Shown: in pieces, positions 1 through 8,814 of the stretch
How positions within the stretch are numbered: position 1 is the stretch's first letter
Layout of the letters: each line of letters opens with the position of its first letter
Assembly (NCBI GenBank): GCA_027620075.1
Contig: JAQCEY010000003.1
Location: 1 to 64,000 of the forward strand
Direction of reading: 5' to 3'
DNA length: 64,000 bases
From: Pseudomonadota bacterium
Lineage (GTDB): Bacteria; Pseudomonadota; Alphaproteobacteria; Rickettsiales; UBA6187
Notes under the pieces: model-generated
Told to the model about the DNA's origin: nothing
Databases searched by the model: none
The model's input: only the letters and a program-made list of their open reading frames with translations
Translations under genes and position numbers: made by a program

Positions 1-4
1 CGGT

Positions 5-119
5 GTCATCCCATGATAAAAAATTTAGTAAAACTTTTCGATATTAAAAAAGTTTCCTAACTTTTTTAAATGTGGATTCCACTATAATTTGTTTTACTAA
101 ACAAATTCGTGGAATGACA
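5..119. repeat. GTCAT-bounded palindromic mosaic repeat, copy 1
   Basis: Intergenic repeat opening with GTCATCCC and closing with GGAATGACA. It contains a hairpin AAAAAAGTT-TCCT-AACTTTTTT and a second hairpin AATTTGTTT-TACT-AAACAAATT. The 47 bases at 73-119 recur almost exactly at 12544-12590 and 46488-46534. Compared with the 152-base copy at 46382-46533 this copy lacks the joint between the first two hairpins, as if one half of each had been fused. No ORF is present. A non-autonomous palindromic element (MITE or Rickettsia-palindrome style) is the simplest reading. Confidence 0.8.
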
Positions 120-216
120 ATAATAGGTAAATTAAATGCAAAGTTATTATATTTCAGCACCTATCTTTTTAAGTAAGGAAGATTCTAAAACTAGTTCAAC
201 AATGACAAAATAATAT

Positions 217-1062
217 ATGAAAAAAATACTAATACCATATGCCTGTGGCGAAGGTGCTAAAGATAACGGTTGTGCAGATGCACCGAAACATCTGAAAAAA
301 ATAGGTCTTGGTTCGCACATTAAAGCAAGGTGGACGGGTGAATATAAGTCGGATAAAACCGATAAGTACGAAATTATAAAAGATAGTTGTAACAGATTAT
401 CAGATGATGTTAGCAAAGTAGTGAGTAAGGGTAATTTTCCTATAGCTATAGGCGGCGACCATTCTATGGCCGTGGGAACGTGGAGCGGAGTAACAACCGG
501 ACTTAACATGCAGGGGAATTTCGGTCTTATATGGTTTGATGCACATATGGACGCGCACACGCCGCAAACTTCTCATTCGGGTGCATATCACGGTATGCCG
601 TTAGCACATCTGCTAGGCTATGGCGATGAAGGTCTATGCTCTATAGGCAGCAATATGCCTAAAATATCACCTGCCCATCTTTGCCTTATCGGTATCAGGA
701 GCTTTGAAGAAAAAGAAGCCAACCTGCTGCAAAAATTAGGCGTGCGTATCTTTTACATTGATGAGGTTAAAAGAAGGGGGCTGCAAGACGTGATAAGCGA
801 AGCACTGGAAATAGTGAAAAACAATACTCAAGGATACGGCATAACGATAGATGTAGATGTCTTCGACCCTTCAGAAGCACCGGGGACGGGTACAAAAGAA
901 CCTGACGGTCTGCATAGGGCGGAAGCCGTAGAGGCGTTCTGTGTTTTTAAAGGTGATAAAGACCTAAGAGCGGTTGAGCTTGCCGAATATAATCATCATC
1001 TGGGCAACAAAGGAATAACTTCAAAACTTATTTTCTATATATTAGGGGCGATTTTTAAGTAA
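217..1062 (+). CDS. rocF: Arginase (ureohydrolase family)
   Basis: Predicted arginase, hydrolysing L-arginine to ornithine and urea with a binuclear Mn centre. Metal-binding motifs of the ureohydrolase fold are in order: GGDHS, then WFDAHMDAHTPQTS, then DVDVFDP (the family usually has DxDxxDP). The segment after the second motif (TPQTS..G..HGMP) follows the arginase pattern rather than the agmatinase one, and the 281-residue length is normal. ATG 217 is the natural start although no strong ribosome-binding site precedes it. The downstream gene starts about 100 bases away, so it may be a single transcription unit. Its product ornithine would feed the ornithine decarboxylase at 29.7 kb. Formimidoylglutamase is a less likely alternative. 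Confidence 0.85.
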   Translation: MKKILIPYACGEGAKDNGCADAPKHLKKIGLGSHIKARWTGEYKSDKTDKYEIIKDSCNRLSDDVSKVVSKGNFPIAIGGDHSMAVGTWSGVTTGLNMQGNFGLIWFDAHMDAHTPQTSHSGAYHGMPLAHLLGYGDEGLCSIGSNMPKISPAHLCLIGIRSFEEKEANLLQKLGVRIFYIDEVKRRGLQDVISEALEIVKNNTQGYGITIDVDVFDPSEAPGTGTKEPDGLHRAEAVEAFCVFKGDKDLRAVELAEYNHHLGNKGITSKLIFYILGAIFK

Positions 1063-1163
1063 CTTTTTATACGAAATCCAATCATTTTGCCATCTTAACT
1101 ATTAGTTAACTATTTAATAGTAATATTAAAGCAACAATATAAATTTGGTTGGGAGATATAATT

Positions 1164-1676
1164 ATGTCTTTAAAGGTATTAAAAGTAATAATCGGTGCGT
1201 CATTTTTGTCATTTGCGTCTGTAGGGGGTGCAATTGCCGATATGGAAGGGAATCAGTATTATCCGGAATCCGGTCAGGAAAACCGCACAGATGAGGAAAT
1301 GATAGACCGTCATGACGAAGTTCTAAACGAAATGTATGACGATTATGAGCATAAACTAAAAGCCTCCGAGAAATTCTATAACGGGGAGCTTGTCAGAAGG
1401 GAAAAACTTCACGAAAGAAGAATGGAAAGACGCAGTATATCGGCAGAACTTAAGAAAGAAAGAGCCATGCAACGTTCAGATGCACATGCCGATTATCTAC
1501 AGAAAAAAGCAGAACTGGCAGAAACTCAGTTCGAAAAAAAGAACTATTATGTTGAAGCTATGAAAGAAAAAAGAGAGTATTTCAGAAAAAAAGAAGCTGA
1601 AAAAACGGGTATGGACCGGCACGAAGAAGACCCTTATAATAGCAAAGAAACCAATGAGATGAACATGCAACAATAA
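1164..1676 (+). CDS. Secreted charged coiled-coil protein, unknown function
   Basis: Not recognised as a named family. An N-terminal signal peptide (MSLKVLKVIIGASFLSFASV..., probable cleavage after AIA) is followed by about 145 residues that are extremely rich in Glu, Lys and Arg, with long predicted helices (residues about 45-150) suggesting a periplasmic coiled coil. ATG 1164 is preferred over the in-frame TTG 1149 because the GGGAG at 1151-1155 lies at proper distance from it. The next gene, also membrane/coiled-coil, begins 13 bases after the stop, so the two probably form an operon with an envelope-structural role. This is inference only. Confidence 0.6.
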   Translation: MSLKVLKVIIGASFLSFASVGGAIADMEGNQYYPESGQENRTDEEMIDRHDEVLNEMYDDYEHKLKASEKFYNGELVRREKLHERRMERRSISAELKKERAMQRSDAHADYLQKKAELAETQFEKKNYYVEAMKEKREYFRKKEAEKTGMDRHEEDPYNSKETNEMNMQQ

Positions 1677-1689
1677 AGTAAGTTACTTT

Positions 1690-2142
1690 ATGGAATATAT
1701 TGATGAGTTATTAGTAGCGATAGATGAGCAGGTTTCATATATACTTGTCGGTTCTATATTTACGTTTGTAGCACTGTTTATATTCAGAAAAATTATATCA
1801 ATGTTCTTGTTCGTTGTGTTCGGACTAATCTTATTTGCCGTTGTAAAACTTACCGTATTGCAACCAAGTACAACCGGAGATACTGCCGAGGGTGTTATAA
1901 AAAAGAAGATGAATAGTGTACAAGAAGCTATAGACGAATCTATAGAAGGTGTGAAAAACATAAAAGAATCTATGCAAGAAAAAGTAGACGGTGCTAAAGA
2001 AACCAGAAACAAAATAGATAAAACCCTTGATAAGTTCAAAGAAAAAGAAAAATCCGAATTTGATAAATTTATGCAGGAACTGGAAAAAGAAAAGAAAAAA
2101 TCGGATTTTGACGTATTTATGCAGGAACTGGAAAAAGAATGA
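1690..2142 (+). CDS. Small membrane protein with cytoplasmic or periplasmic coiled coil
   Basis: No family recognised. Two adjacent hydrophobic segments (about residues 16-33 and 35-56) are followed by a lysine/glutamate-rich helical tail to residue 150. The extreme C-terminus is an internal duplication: the unit FMQELEKE occurs twice, encoded by a 25-base exact DNA repeat at 2067-2091 and 2115-2139. The start ATG lies 13 bases downstream of the preceding coiled-coil gene, suggesting co-expression. The layout (membrane anchor plus amphipathic helices) resembles small scaffolding proteins, but no function can be assigned. Confidence 0.55.
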   Translation: MEYIDELLVAIDEQVSYILVGSIFTFVALFIFRKIISMFLFVVFGLILFAVVKLTVLQPSTTGDTAEGVIKKKMNSVQEAIDESIEGVKNIKESMQEKVDGAKETRNKIDKTLDKFKEKEKSEFDKFMQELEKEKKKSDFDVFMQELEKE

Positions 2143-2259
2143 ACTTATGAAAAGCGCTGATAATAATAAGCAATTTTAATTGCAATCTTTCAATGGATTT
2201 AGCGTTGAATTAATGATAAAAATGATTTTCCTTAAATGATATTGAGGTTCTATATATCT

Positions 2260-2745
2260 CTAAAGAAATCTGTGCATTATATACGCATCAACAAGCCCAA
2301 GTTCTTTATGGTCGAACGCCTGAGGGATAGTTCCCACTACCTCGAAGCCCATTTTCATCCATAATGCTACGGCTTTATGGTTGGTACTTACTACGATATT
2401 GAACTGCATGGCTTTATAGCCCTGTTTTCGGGCTTCATTTAAAGAATGCTCACACAATGCTTGCCCTATATTTTGTTTGCGGTAGTCGTGATGCACCATA
2501 TACGCAGCATTACAGACATGCGAACCACGCCCCACCTTATTTTGCCTGATTAGGTAAAAACCTACTATTTTACCTTCTAAAACGGCAACGAACGGAGTAG
2601 TTTCCTCCATCCATAGCTTATGGGCTTTTTCACGTGTCGTATCATCTTTATAAATAAAACTTGTTCCTTCATTGACTATATGATGGAATATCTCCCATAT
2701 CCCTTCAAAATCATCATCTTTAGCTTTTCTTATTTTCAACGGCAT
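2260..2745 (-). CDS. GNAT-family N-acetyltransferase
   Basis: A 161-residue single-domain acetyltransferase of the Gcn5-related fold. The acetyl-CoA pyrophosphate loop (motif A) is visible as VHHDYRKQNIGQAL, preceded by the strand FVAVLEGKIVGFYLI and followed by the motif B helix region (NHKAVALWMKMGFEVVGTIP). Overall order resembles the phosphinothricin/ribosomal-alanine acetyltransferase group. The substrate cannot be told from sequence. It stands alone, on the minus strand, with a 120-base gap to the coiled-coil gene on one side and 75 bases to the next minus-strand gene on the other. Confidence 0.8.
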   Translation of the reverse strand: MPLKIRKAKDDDFEGIWEIFHHIVNEGTSFIYKDDTTREKAHKLWMEETTPFVAVLEGKIVGFYLIRQNKVGRGSHVCNAAYMVHHDYRKQNIGQALCEHSLNEARKQGYKAMQFNIVVSTNHKAVALWMKMGFEVVGTIPQAFDHKELGLVDAYIMHRFL

Positions 2746-2819
2746 AACGAACCTTATGTATAGTTATTTATACACTATTTAGCACAAAATAACTAAATTC
2801 TCCACATAATTTTTATGTG

Positions 2820-3890
2820 CTACCTTTTGAAAAAATTAGCTTTATCCTTAACTCTATCCTGCCAGCTTTTTTCCGGCTCAAGAGAAGTGTGGGGCGTCGA
2901 TTTTAGAACTCCTCTCGGATTATATTTATCAAGGACAGAAAGTTTAGTCTTCTCATCATGATGTTGTATATTATGCTCAATAGGGGCTTCAAGCCTTCCC
3001 ATGTTTCTGGCTGCCACCAGAGGTACGGTTATTGCCATTCTGGGTATCATTGCCGCACCTATGCCTGAGCCACCCTTTACCGCCCGTGCAAAATTTGTTT
3101 TCAGAGTTTCCATGCTATAATTATTTTTAGCGTCCTTGCCCCAAAAATGTATAAGCTCAAGCGGAGTGCATGCAAAGGCGGTAAATGCCCCCGTTAACAA
3201 AGATGCTTTATATACGTCGTTATCTTTTATTTTACCGTCTTCTCCCCGAAATTGAGAGTTTATATAGTCCCCTCCCATAGTAAAACTTGTTATTGCAGCG
3301 GCACTTCTGCCTGTGGCCGATATTACCCTGCTTGACGGATAAAGATTTCCTACATTTCCTTTTGATATTGATTCCTTATAGCTATCAATAACTTTTTTAA
3401 AGCCGTTTTTGGGGTCTAAAGCTGTAGCTATCCCTATTGTTTCCACAGGACATAATATCGCCGCCCCTGCCAGTATGAATGCTGATTTTTCAGCACTTTT
3501 GATAATATCGTCTTCAGAATCACCGAGCATTCTGTCACTGGTTATTGACAGCCCTAATCTTACTGCCTGCATCAAAGGCGTATGTATCAATCTTGCCGAT
3601 ATACCGCTATAGGAATTTTGTACCTTTTGTGAAAAACCGTGTTGTTGGTAAAACGGTTTTACATGCCCTTTGTAATATTCTCGTAAGTTGGAATAGTTAT
3701 TTCTTTCCTGCGGGTCAAGTATCCTTAGTTTTGCAGAATGCAGAGGGTAGGTTCCTACGGTAATTAACGAACTATATGCTGCATTTTTTGCCAGAGTATT
3801 AAATAAGCTAAAATCACTGTTTTTATTATCAGCGTTATCGGATTTTGTTTGGGCATTTTTTTTTAAGCTATCTTTCTCTGTAGCAGTCAC
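2820..3890 (-). CDS. Mitochondrial-carrier-family-like membrane protein
   Basis: A 356-residue protein with the three-fold repeat of the mitochondrial carrier (SLC25, PF00153) fold. Odd-helix signatures fall at regular spacing: P49-L-H-S-A-K54, P148-V-E-T-I-G153 and P243-L-E-L-I-H248 (99 and 95 residues apart; family consensus Px[DE]xx[KR]). Each is preceded by a small-residue-rich hydrophobic helix. Even helices also match: GISARLIHTPLMQAVRLGL (96-114) reads like helix 2 of oxoglutarate-type carriers, and G181...R188 and G274...P283 are the equivalents in repeats 2 and 3. The charge network is degenerate (H51, G153, H248), so transport activity is uncertain. A polar 26-residue N-terminal and a 55-residue C-terminal extension are present; there is no signal peptide. 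It starts at GTG, overlapping the hisC stop by one base (TAGTG), implying translational coupling. This fold is otherwise essentially eukaryotic; the Legionella LncP effector is the known bacterial precedent. Confidence 0.72.
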   Translation of the reverse strand: MTATEKDSLKKNAQTKSDNADNKNSDFSLFNTLAKNAAYSSLITVGTYPLHSAKLRILDPQERNNYSNLREYYKGHVKPFYQQHGFSQKVQNSYSGISARLIHTPLMQAVRLGLSITSDRMLGDSEDDIIKSAEKSAFILAGAAILCPVETIGIATALDPKNGFKKVIDSYKESISKGNVGNLYPSSRVISATGRSAAAITSFTMGGDYINSQFRGEDGKIKDNDVYKASLLTGAFTAFACTPLELIHFWGKDAKNNYSMETLKTNFARAVKGGSGIGAAMIPRMAITVPLVAARNMGRLEAPIEHNIQHHDEKTKLSVLDKYNPRGVLKSTPHTSLEPEKSWQDRVKDKANFFKR

Positions 3891-4972
3891 TAATCATTCA
3901 TAAATTGAGTCAAAGCGTTTATTACGGCTTTATTCTCATCTTCCAGACCTATAGTGATTCTCAGGAATTGATCAAGTCCGTAATTAACTACCGGACGTAC
4001 GATGATACCTTGTTCCATCAAAAATTCAAATGCATAATTTGCTTTTTGTGCATTTTTAAAATCAACCAGAATAAAATTACCCACGCTTGGGACTGATTCA
4101 AGCCCTATATTGTTTAGTTCTAATGCCATATTCTCAAGTTGGGCATTATTGAAATCCTTTGTTTTTTTAGTGAACTCCACGTCTTTTACGGCTGCGGTTG
4201 CCGCACTTATAGCGGCTGACGATACGTTAAAAGGACCTCTTGTTCTGTTTAGCACATCGGCAACCGATTCAGGGCAATATGCCCAGCCTATACGCAGTGC
4301 CGCCAGACCGTATATTTTTGAGAAGGTACGGGTCATAACGGTATTTTCACCCAAATCCACAATATCCTCACCTGCCGTATAATCGTCTTTTTCAACATAT
4401 TCAGCATAAGCACCGTCTAATACAAGCAATATATCGTCCCGTAAATTCTGACGCAGGCGTTTTACCTCCCCGCCCGATATATAGCTGCCTGTCGGGTTAT
4501 TAGGGTTAGCGATGAATACTATTTTTGTTTTATCGGTAACGGCATTTAAGATATTATCTACAGATGTTTTTAAATCCGTTTCAGGAACGCTAATCGGTGT
4601 TGCACCTACTGTCAGGCTGTATATCCTGTACATAAGGAAGCCATGTTCGGTATAGATAACCTCGTCACCTGCTCCTGCATATGCAAGGCAAAGGAACGAT
4701 ATAATCTCATCGGAACCTGCACCGCAAACTATGCGGTCGGGGTTCAACCCATATACTTGCCCGATAGCTTCACGCAATATTGTTGCACCGCCATCGGGAT
4801 ATCTGAATAATTTTCCGGCTTCGTTCTTATATGCTTCTATGGCTTTGGGGCTTGCACCAAGTGGTGTTTCGTTAGATGAAAGCTTGATTGTTTTAGCTTC
4901 ATTCTTCGATTTTGACAGACCGCCCTTATATGGCTGTATTTTCAATATGGATTCTTTTGGTTTTAATGTCAT
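3890..4972 (-). CDS. hisC: Histidinol-phosphate aminotransferase
   Basis: PLP-dependent fold-type I aminotransferase of 360 residues, the usual HisC length. It converts imidazole-acetol phosphate to histidinol phosphate; in alphaproteobacteria the same enzyme often serves aromatic amino acid synthesis. Visible motifs are LSSNETPLG near the N-terminus, IANPNNPTG for substrate and PLP contact, the aspartate in LVLDGAYAEY, and the Schiff-base lysine segment TRTFSKIYGLAALRIGW. No other his gene is nearby. It is the first gene of a coupled pair with the carrier-like gene, whose GTG start overlaps the TAG stop. An annotation as a general aromatic aminotransferase is possible. Confidence 0.9.
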   Translation of the reverse strand: MTLKPKESILKIQPYKGGLSKSKNEAKTIKLSSNETPLGASPKAIEAYKNEAGKLFRYPDGGATILREAIGQVYGLNPDRIVCGAGSDEIISFLCLAYAGAGDEVIYTEHGFLMYRIYSLTVGATPISVPETDLKTSVDNILNAVTDKTKIVFIANPNNPTGSYISGGEVKRLRQNLRDDILLVLDGAYAEYVEKDDYTAGEDIVDLGENTVMTRTFSKIYGLAALRIGWAYCPESVADVLNRTRGPFNVSSAAISAATAAVKDVEFTKKTKDFNNAQLENMALELNNIGLESVPSVGNFILVDFKNAQKANYAFEFLMEQGIIVRPVVNYGLDQFLRITIGLEDENKAVINALTQFMND

Positions 4973-5070
4973 GTTCTAACCTGCTTATGATATCAAGCAC
5001 ATAGATATAGCGGAAATTATGGGATTTGTCACCGATGAACTTGTTTATCGAAAACTCTTATATTAAAAAA

Positions 5071-5904
5071 CTAATTCCACTTTGCCACAGGTGGTAATGA
5101 CATCAAAATAGCTTCGGTATTGCCGCCCGTCATAAGACCGAACTTTGTCCCTCTGTCATATACAAGATTGAACTCGGCATAACGCCCTCGTTTGAATAGC
5201 TGATGTTCTCTTTGCTCTTGATTCCACTCCTCAAGCATGTTGCGACGCACAATTTTCGGGTAGATATCAAGGAAAGCCTTACCCACATCTTGTGTAAAAT
5301 CAAAATCATTTTCCCAATTACCGCTATCTAAATAATCATAGAATATACCGCCTACTCCACGTGATTCGTTCCTATGCTTTATAAAGAAATATTCATCACA
5401 CCATTTTTTGAATTTAGGGTAATATTCGGGGTCATGCTTATCACATGCTTTTTTGAAAGCTGCATGAAAATCTTTTGTGTCTTCCTCTACTTCATACATA
5501 GGATTCAAGTCACCACCTCCTCCGAACCAGCTTTTTGACGTTACAATGAATCTGGTGTTAAAATGTACGGCAGGAACTAACGGGGAATGCATATGTGCTA
5601 CCAGCGATATGCCTGTTGCAAAGAATTCAGGGTTTTCTTCCGCTCCGGGAATTTGCTTCGCAAACTCATCACTGAATTTTCCGAAAACAGTTGAGATATT
5701 CACGCCTACTTTTTCAAAAACACGCCCTCGCATAATAGACATCTGACCGCCGCCACCGCCTTCTCTTTCCCAGTTCTTACGCTCAAACCTTCCAACGGGC
5801 TTATCAGAATCGGTCAATTCGTCTTCGATTTTTTCAAATTCAGAGCAAATACTATCCCTTAGTCCTTCAAACCATGCGGCAGCCCTGCTCTTTTTCTCTT
5901 CCAT
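5071..5904 (-). CDS. hemF: Oxygen-dependent coproporphyrinogen-III oxidase
   Basis: Aerobic haem-biosynthesis enzyme that oxidatively decarboxylates coproporphyrinogen III to protoporphyrinogen IX. Typical HemF segments are present in order: [57 protein letters not shown] and, near the C-terminus, [13 protein letters not shown] followed by MSLPP. ATG 5904 is chosen, giving 277 residues, because AAGG lies about eight bases upstream; a longer frame to 5949 adds only a polar stretch unlike the family. It is a single gene with AT-rich gaps on both sides. Confidence 0.93.
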   Translation of the reverse strand: MEEKKSRAAAWFEGLRDSICSEFEKIEDELTDSDKPVGRFERKNWEREGGGGGQMSIMRGRVFEKVGVNISTVFGKFSDEFAKQIPGAEENPEFFATGISLVAHMHSPLVPAVHFNTRFIVTSKSWFGGGGDLNPMYEVEEDTKDFHAAFKKACDKHDPEYYPKFKKWCDEYFFIKHRNESRGVGGIFYDYLDSGNWENDFDFTQDVGKAFLDIYPKIVRRNMLEEWNQEQREHQLFKRGRYAEFNLVYDRGTKFGLMTGGNTEAILMSLPPVAKWN

Positions 5905-6168
5905 CAGATTACCTTGTTGTTGTTTCACTTTTACCATTTTTACACACACTCAATATTAAAAACATTCGACAGCAAACTATGTCATTTTAATAGAGCAGTA
6001 ATTGACAAAACTCAAATAATATATTAACAAGCCGGAAATAATATAAAAAAATTCATAAACAAAGAGCCGATAATATGAAAAGAACCTGACCGTTAAAGAA
6101 AGTATAAAGCCTAATGAAAGTCCTCTGTTTCGTTAATCAAAAATCACCGCCCGTTGAAGAATAAAAAC

Positions 6169-7110
6169 TTACTCTTCTTCGGCAAGTAATTTTTCCGCAT
6201 CAAGTGCTGCCATGCAGCCCATACCTGCGGCAGTTACCGCCTGACGGTATCTTTTGTCCTGCACGTCACCTGCGGCGAACACGCCTTTTATGTTGGTATT
6301 GCAAGTTCCGGGTTTAACTTTGATATAGCCTTCTTCGTCCATATCTATCTTACCTTTAAACATAGCCGTATTAGGTTTATGACCTATCGCTATGAAAACA
6401 CCGTCGGCAGGTTTTTGAGTTATCTCACCGGTTTTTGCATTTTTCAATTTAACGCCCGTAACGTTCAGCGGATTTTCATCGCCTGTTATTTCTTCTAGCT
6501 CGGTATCCCAGATAACCTCTATTTTCTCATGCCTGAAAAGCCTGTCCTGCATAACTTTTTCAGCACGCAATGAATCACGTCTATGCACCAGATTAACTTT
6601 ACTTGCGTGATTTGTCAGATATAAAGCCTCTTCAACTGCGGTATTTCCGCCGCCTATTACATATACTTCCTTATTTTTGAAAAAGAAGCCGTCACAAGTT
6701 GCACAGCCTGAAACACCATATCCCTGATATTTTGTCTCGCTTTCAAGCCCCAGCCATTTTGCCTGCGCTCCCGTACATATAACTACAGTATCTGCGATAA
6801 ATTTATCACCTGTTTCAGATATAGCCTTGAACGGACGTGATGAAAAATCCACTTCTTTTATATGGTCGAATATTACATTAGTTCCCACATGCTCTGCCTG
6901 TTTTTGCATTTGTTCCATGAGCCATGGACCTTGAATAGCATTTTCAAATCCGGGATAATTCTCTACTTCGGTGGTTATGGTTAGCTGACCGCCCGGCTGC
7001 ATTCCCTGTACTAATATAGGTTCGATATTTGCACGTGCCGCATATATCGCCGCCGTGTAGCCCGCCGGCCCTGATCCTATTATCAACATTTTAGTACGAT
7101 GTTCAGCCAT
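6169..7110 (-). CDS. trxB: Thioredoxin reductase
   Basis: FAD- and NADPH-dependent reductase of thioredoxin, 313 residues as usual. The FAD-binding GSGPAGYTAAIYAARA is at residues 12-27, the redox-active disulphide is C136-A-T-C139, and the NADPH-binding GGGNTAVEEAL follows. The C-terminal FAD motif reads GVFAAGDVQDKRYRQAVTAA. It lies 85 bases downstream of a 2-Cys peroxiredoxin gene on the same strand, so the two probably share a peroxide-detoxification role through thioredoxin. The spacer between them carries a perfect 13-base direct duplication (GACACTTAACACC twice). Confidence 0.95.
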   Translation of the reverse strand: MAEHRTKMLIIGSGPAGYTAAIYAARANIEPILVQGMQPGGQLTITTEVENYPGFENAIQGPWLMEQMQKQAEHVGTNVIFDHIKEVDFSSRPFKAISETGDKFIADTVVICTGAQAKWLGLESETKYQGYGVSGCATCDGFFFKNKEVYVIGGGNTAVEEALYLTNHASKVNLVHRRDSLRAEKVMQDRLFRHEKIEVIWDTELEEITGDENPLNVTGVKLKNAKTGEITQKPADGVFIAIGHKPNTAMFKGKIDMDEEGYIKVKPGTCNTNIKGVFAAGDVQDKRYRQAVTAAGMGCMAALDAEKLLAEEE

Positions 7111-7195
7111 TTTTATTCCTTTTGATTTCAGTAGTATAATCTGTTAGCGTCAGTGCAAGTGCCTACTGACACTTAACACCGACACTTAACACCAA

Positions 7196-7801
7196 TTAAA
7201 GACTCGAAGCGTTCTTATCCAAGTATTTGGCAACACCTTCAGGAGATGCTTTCATTCCTTCAGAACCCCTGTTCCAACCGGCAGGACAAACTTCGCCGTT
7301 TTCCTCATGGAAGTTAAGAGCATCTACGATACGTAAAGCTTCATCAATGCTACGTCCCAAAGGAAGATCGTTTACAACCTGATTGCGAACAACACCTTTT
7401 TTATCGATAAGGAACGTACCGCGAAGTGCAACGCCTGCACCTTCTATCAACACATCATAATTTCTTGAAATCTGTTTTGTAAGGTCGGAAACGATAGGGA
7501 ACTGAACCTGACCGATACCGCCGTTATTTACAGGAGTGTTTTTCCATGCAAGGTGGCTGAATTTTGAATCAACGCTAACAGCTATAACCTCAACGTTACG
7601 GCTTTTGAACTCGCTTAATTTGTTATTGAATGAAATGATTTCCGACGGGCATACAAAAGTAAAATCAAGGGGGTAGAAAAATAATATACCGACTTTGCCG
7701 TTTAAGTATGATTTAAGGTTAAAACTATCATTTATCTGATTATCCGGCATTACAGCAGAAGCCGTAAAATCAGGGGCCTCCTTTCCAACTAAAACACTCA
7801 T
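7196..7801 (-). CDS. Typical 2-Cys peroxiredoxin (AhpC/Prx1 type)
   Basis: Thiol peroxidase reducing H2O2 and organic or peroxynitrite peroxides with electrons from thioredoxin or AhpF-like donors. The peroxidatic cysteine is C51 in the motif FYPLDFTFVCPSE and the resolving cysteine is C172 in GEVCPAGW, both typical of the Prx1/AhpC subfamily. The 201-residue length fits. A ribosome-binding site (GGAGG) precedes ATG 7801. The neighbour trxB supplies the likely reducing route. The gap upstream (7802-7944) probably holds its promoter, but no clear sites could be picked out. Confidence 0.93.
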   Translation of the reverse strand: MSVLVGKEAPDFTASAVMPDNQINDSFNLKSYLNGKVGILFFYPLDFTFVCPSEIISFNNKLSEFKSRNVEVIAVSVDSKFSHLAWKNTPVNNGGIGQVQFPIVSDLTKQISRNYDVLIEGAGVALRGTFLIDKKGVVRNQVVNDLPLGRSIDEALRIVDALNFHEENGEVCPAGWNRGSEGMKASPEGVAKYLDKNASSL

Positions 7802-7944
7802 TATAGAGCCTCCATAAAATTTTGTTACAACATAAAATTAGTAGTTATTTATATGGGGCATGCACCGCCTAGTGTCAAGTAATGAATCATTAATATTTTT
7901 TTAAGATATTTCGGCATTGATATTAATTTCAGACCGCCTAATAC

Positions 7945-8763
7945 TTAAATTATAATCCCCCTTATCTCTTCACAAACTTTTGTCCGCTCCCAAACAAAAC
8001 CGACCGGCTTTAAAGATTTTATAGGTTTAGCCACCCAAGCTATATTAGTTATAAAAACTTCCTCGGCATCTTTTAGGTCATCAAGTTCAAAATCGCCCTG
8101 AACAATCTCATAAGGTGATTTTTCAATAACCGCCTCACGCATTACCCCTTTTAGGATGTTATTTGCAGGGGTATATAGCTTCCCCTCTTTGAACCAGAAA
8201 ATATTTCCCGAACTGCCTTCACATATTTTCCCTTCAATGCCGAGCAGCAACGCTTCAAAACATCCGTTTTCAATTGCGTGCATTCTGGCAAGCGTTGAGT
8301 TTAGACCTTGTGCGGTTTTGATGTCCGAAGGCATGCATATATCGGGGATTTTCCTATATGAGCTAAGCCAAAGGTCAACAGGTTCATCGCTTACATTCGC
8401 ACTTTGTAGCGTCTGTATAATAACTGTAGGCTTACCGCATTTGGGCAGATATCCTTCACTTCCTACACCACGGCTTATGGCTATGCGTATAAATCCTTTC
8501 TCAACTGCATTTTTTTTCAGTAACTCATTACATATACGTTCTATTTCCATGGTATCAAAATTTATTCCGATAGCTTCCAGACCCCTTCTTATCCTTTGCA
8601 GGTGGCTTTTAAACCTGAACATTTCCCCTTTATTTACCCTTATTGTATCGAAAATACCGTCGCCATAGCGGAAGCCACGGTCGTCAAAAGATATGGCTGC
8701 CTTACTTTCATTTATGAAGCTGCCATTGTAAAAAACACTCTTGCTGTCACATAAATTTGACAA
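7945..8763 (-). CDS. pabC: Class IV aminotransferase, probable aminodeoxychorismate lyase
   Basis: Fold-type IV PLP enzyme of 272 residues. The motif FDDRGFRYGDGIFDTIRV is the N-terminal signature and the EGSSGNIFWFKEGKLYTP segment is the class IV cofactor loop. The same family holds PabC (makes p-aminobenzoate), branched-chain aminotransferase and D-amino-acid aminotransferase; the short length, and the divergent neighbours folB and folK only 51 bases away, favour PabC and a folate role. The specificity is inferred from context and could be wrong. The 8764-8814 gap must hold divergent promoters. Confidence 0.75.
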   Translation of the reverse strand: MSNLCDSKSVFYNGSFINESKAAISFDDRGFRYGDGIFDTIRVNKGEMFRFKSHLQRIRRGLEAIGINFDTMEIERICNELLKKNAVEKGFIRIAISRGVGSEGYLPKCGKPTVIIQTLQSANVSDEPVDLWLSSYRKIPDICMPSDIKTAQGLNSTLARMHAIENGCFEALLLGIEGKICEGSSGNIFWFKEGKLYTPANNILKGVMREAVIEKSPYEIVQGDFELDDLKDAEEVFITNIAWVAKPIKSLKPVGFVWERTKVCEEIRGIII

Positions 8764-8814
8764 AATAATCCTTTCCTTATTAATGTTTTTAGTGTATATG
8801 AGTCCGCAAGTATA

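Noticed and set aside
2820-3890. Eukaryotic contaminant sequence for the carrier-like gene
   Set aside because: It overlaps the stop of bacterial hisC by one base and is uninterrupted, so it is part of this chromosome.
5905-5949. Longer N-terminus for hemF
   Set aside because: Adds a stretch absent from the family, while a good ribosome-binding site precedes ATG 5904.
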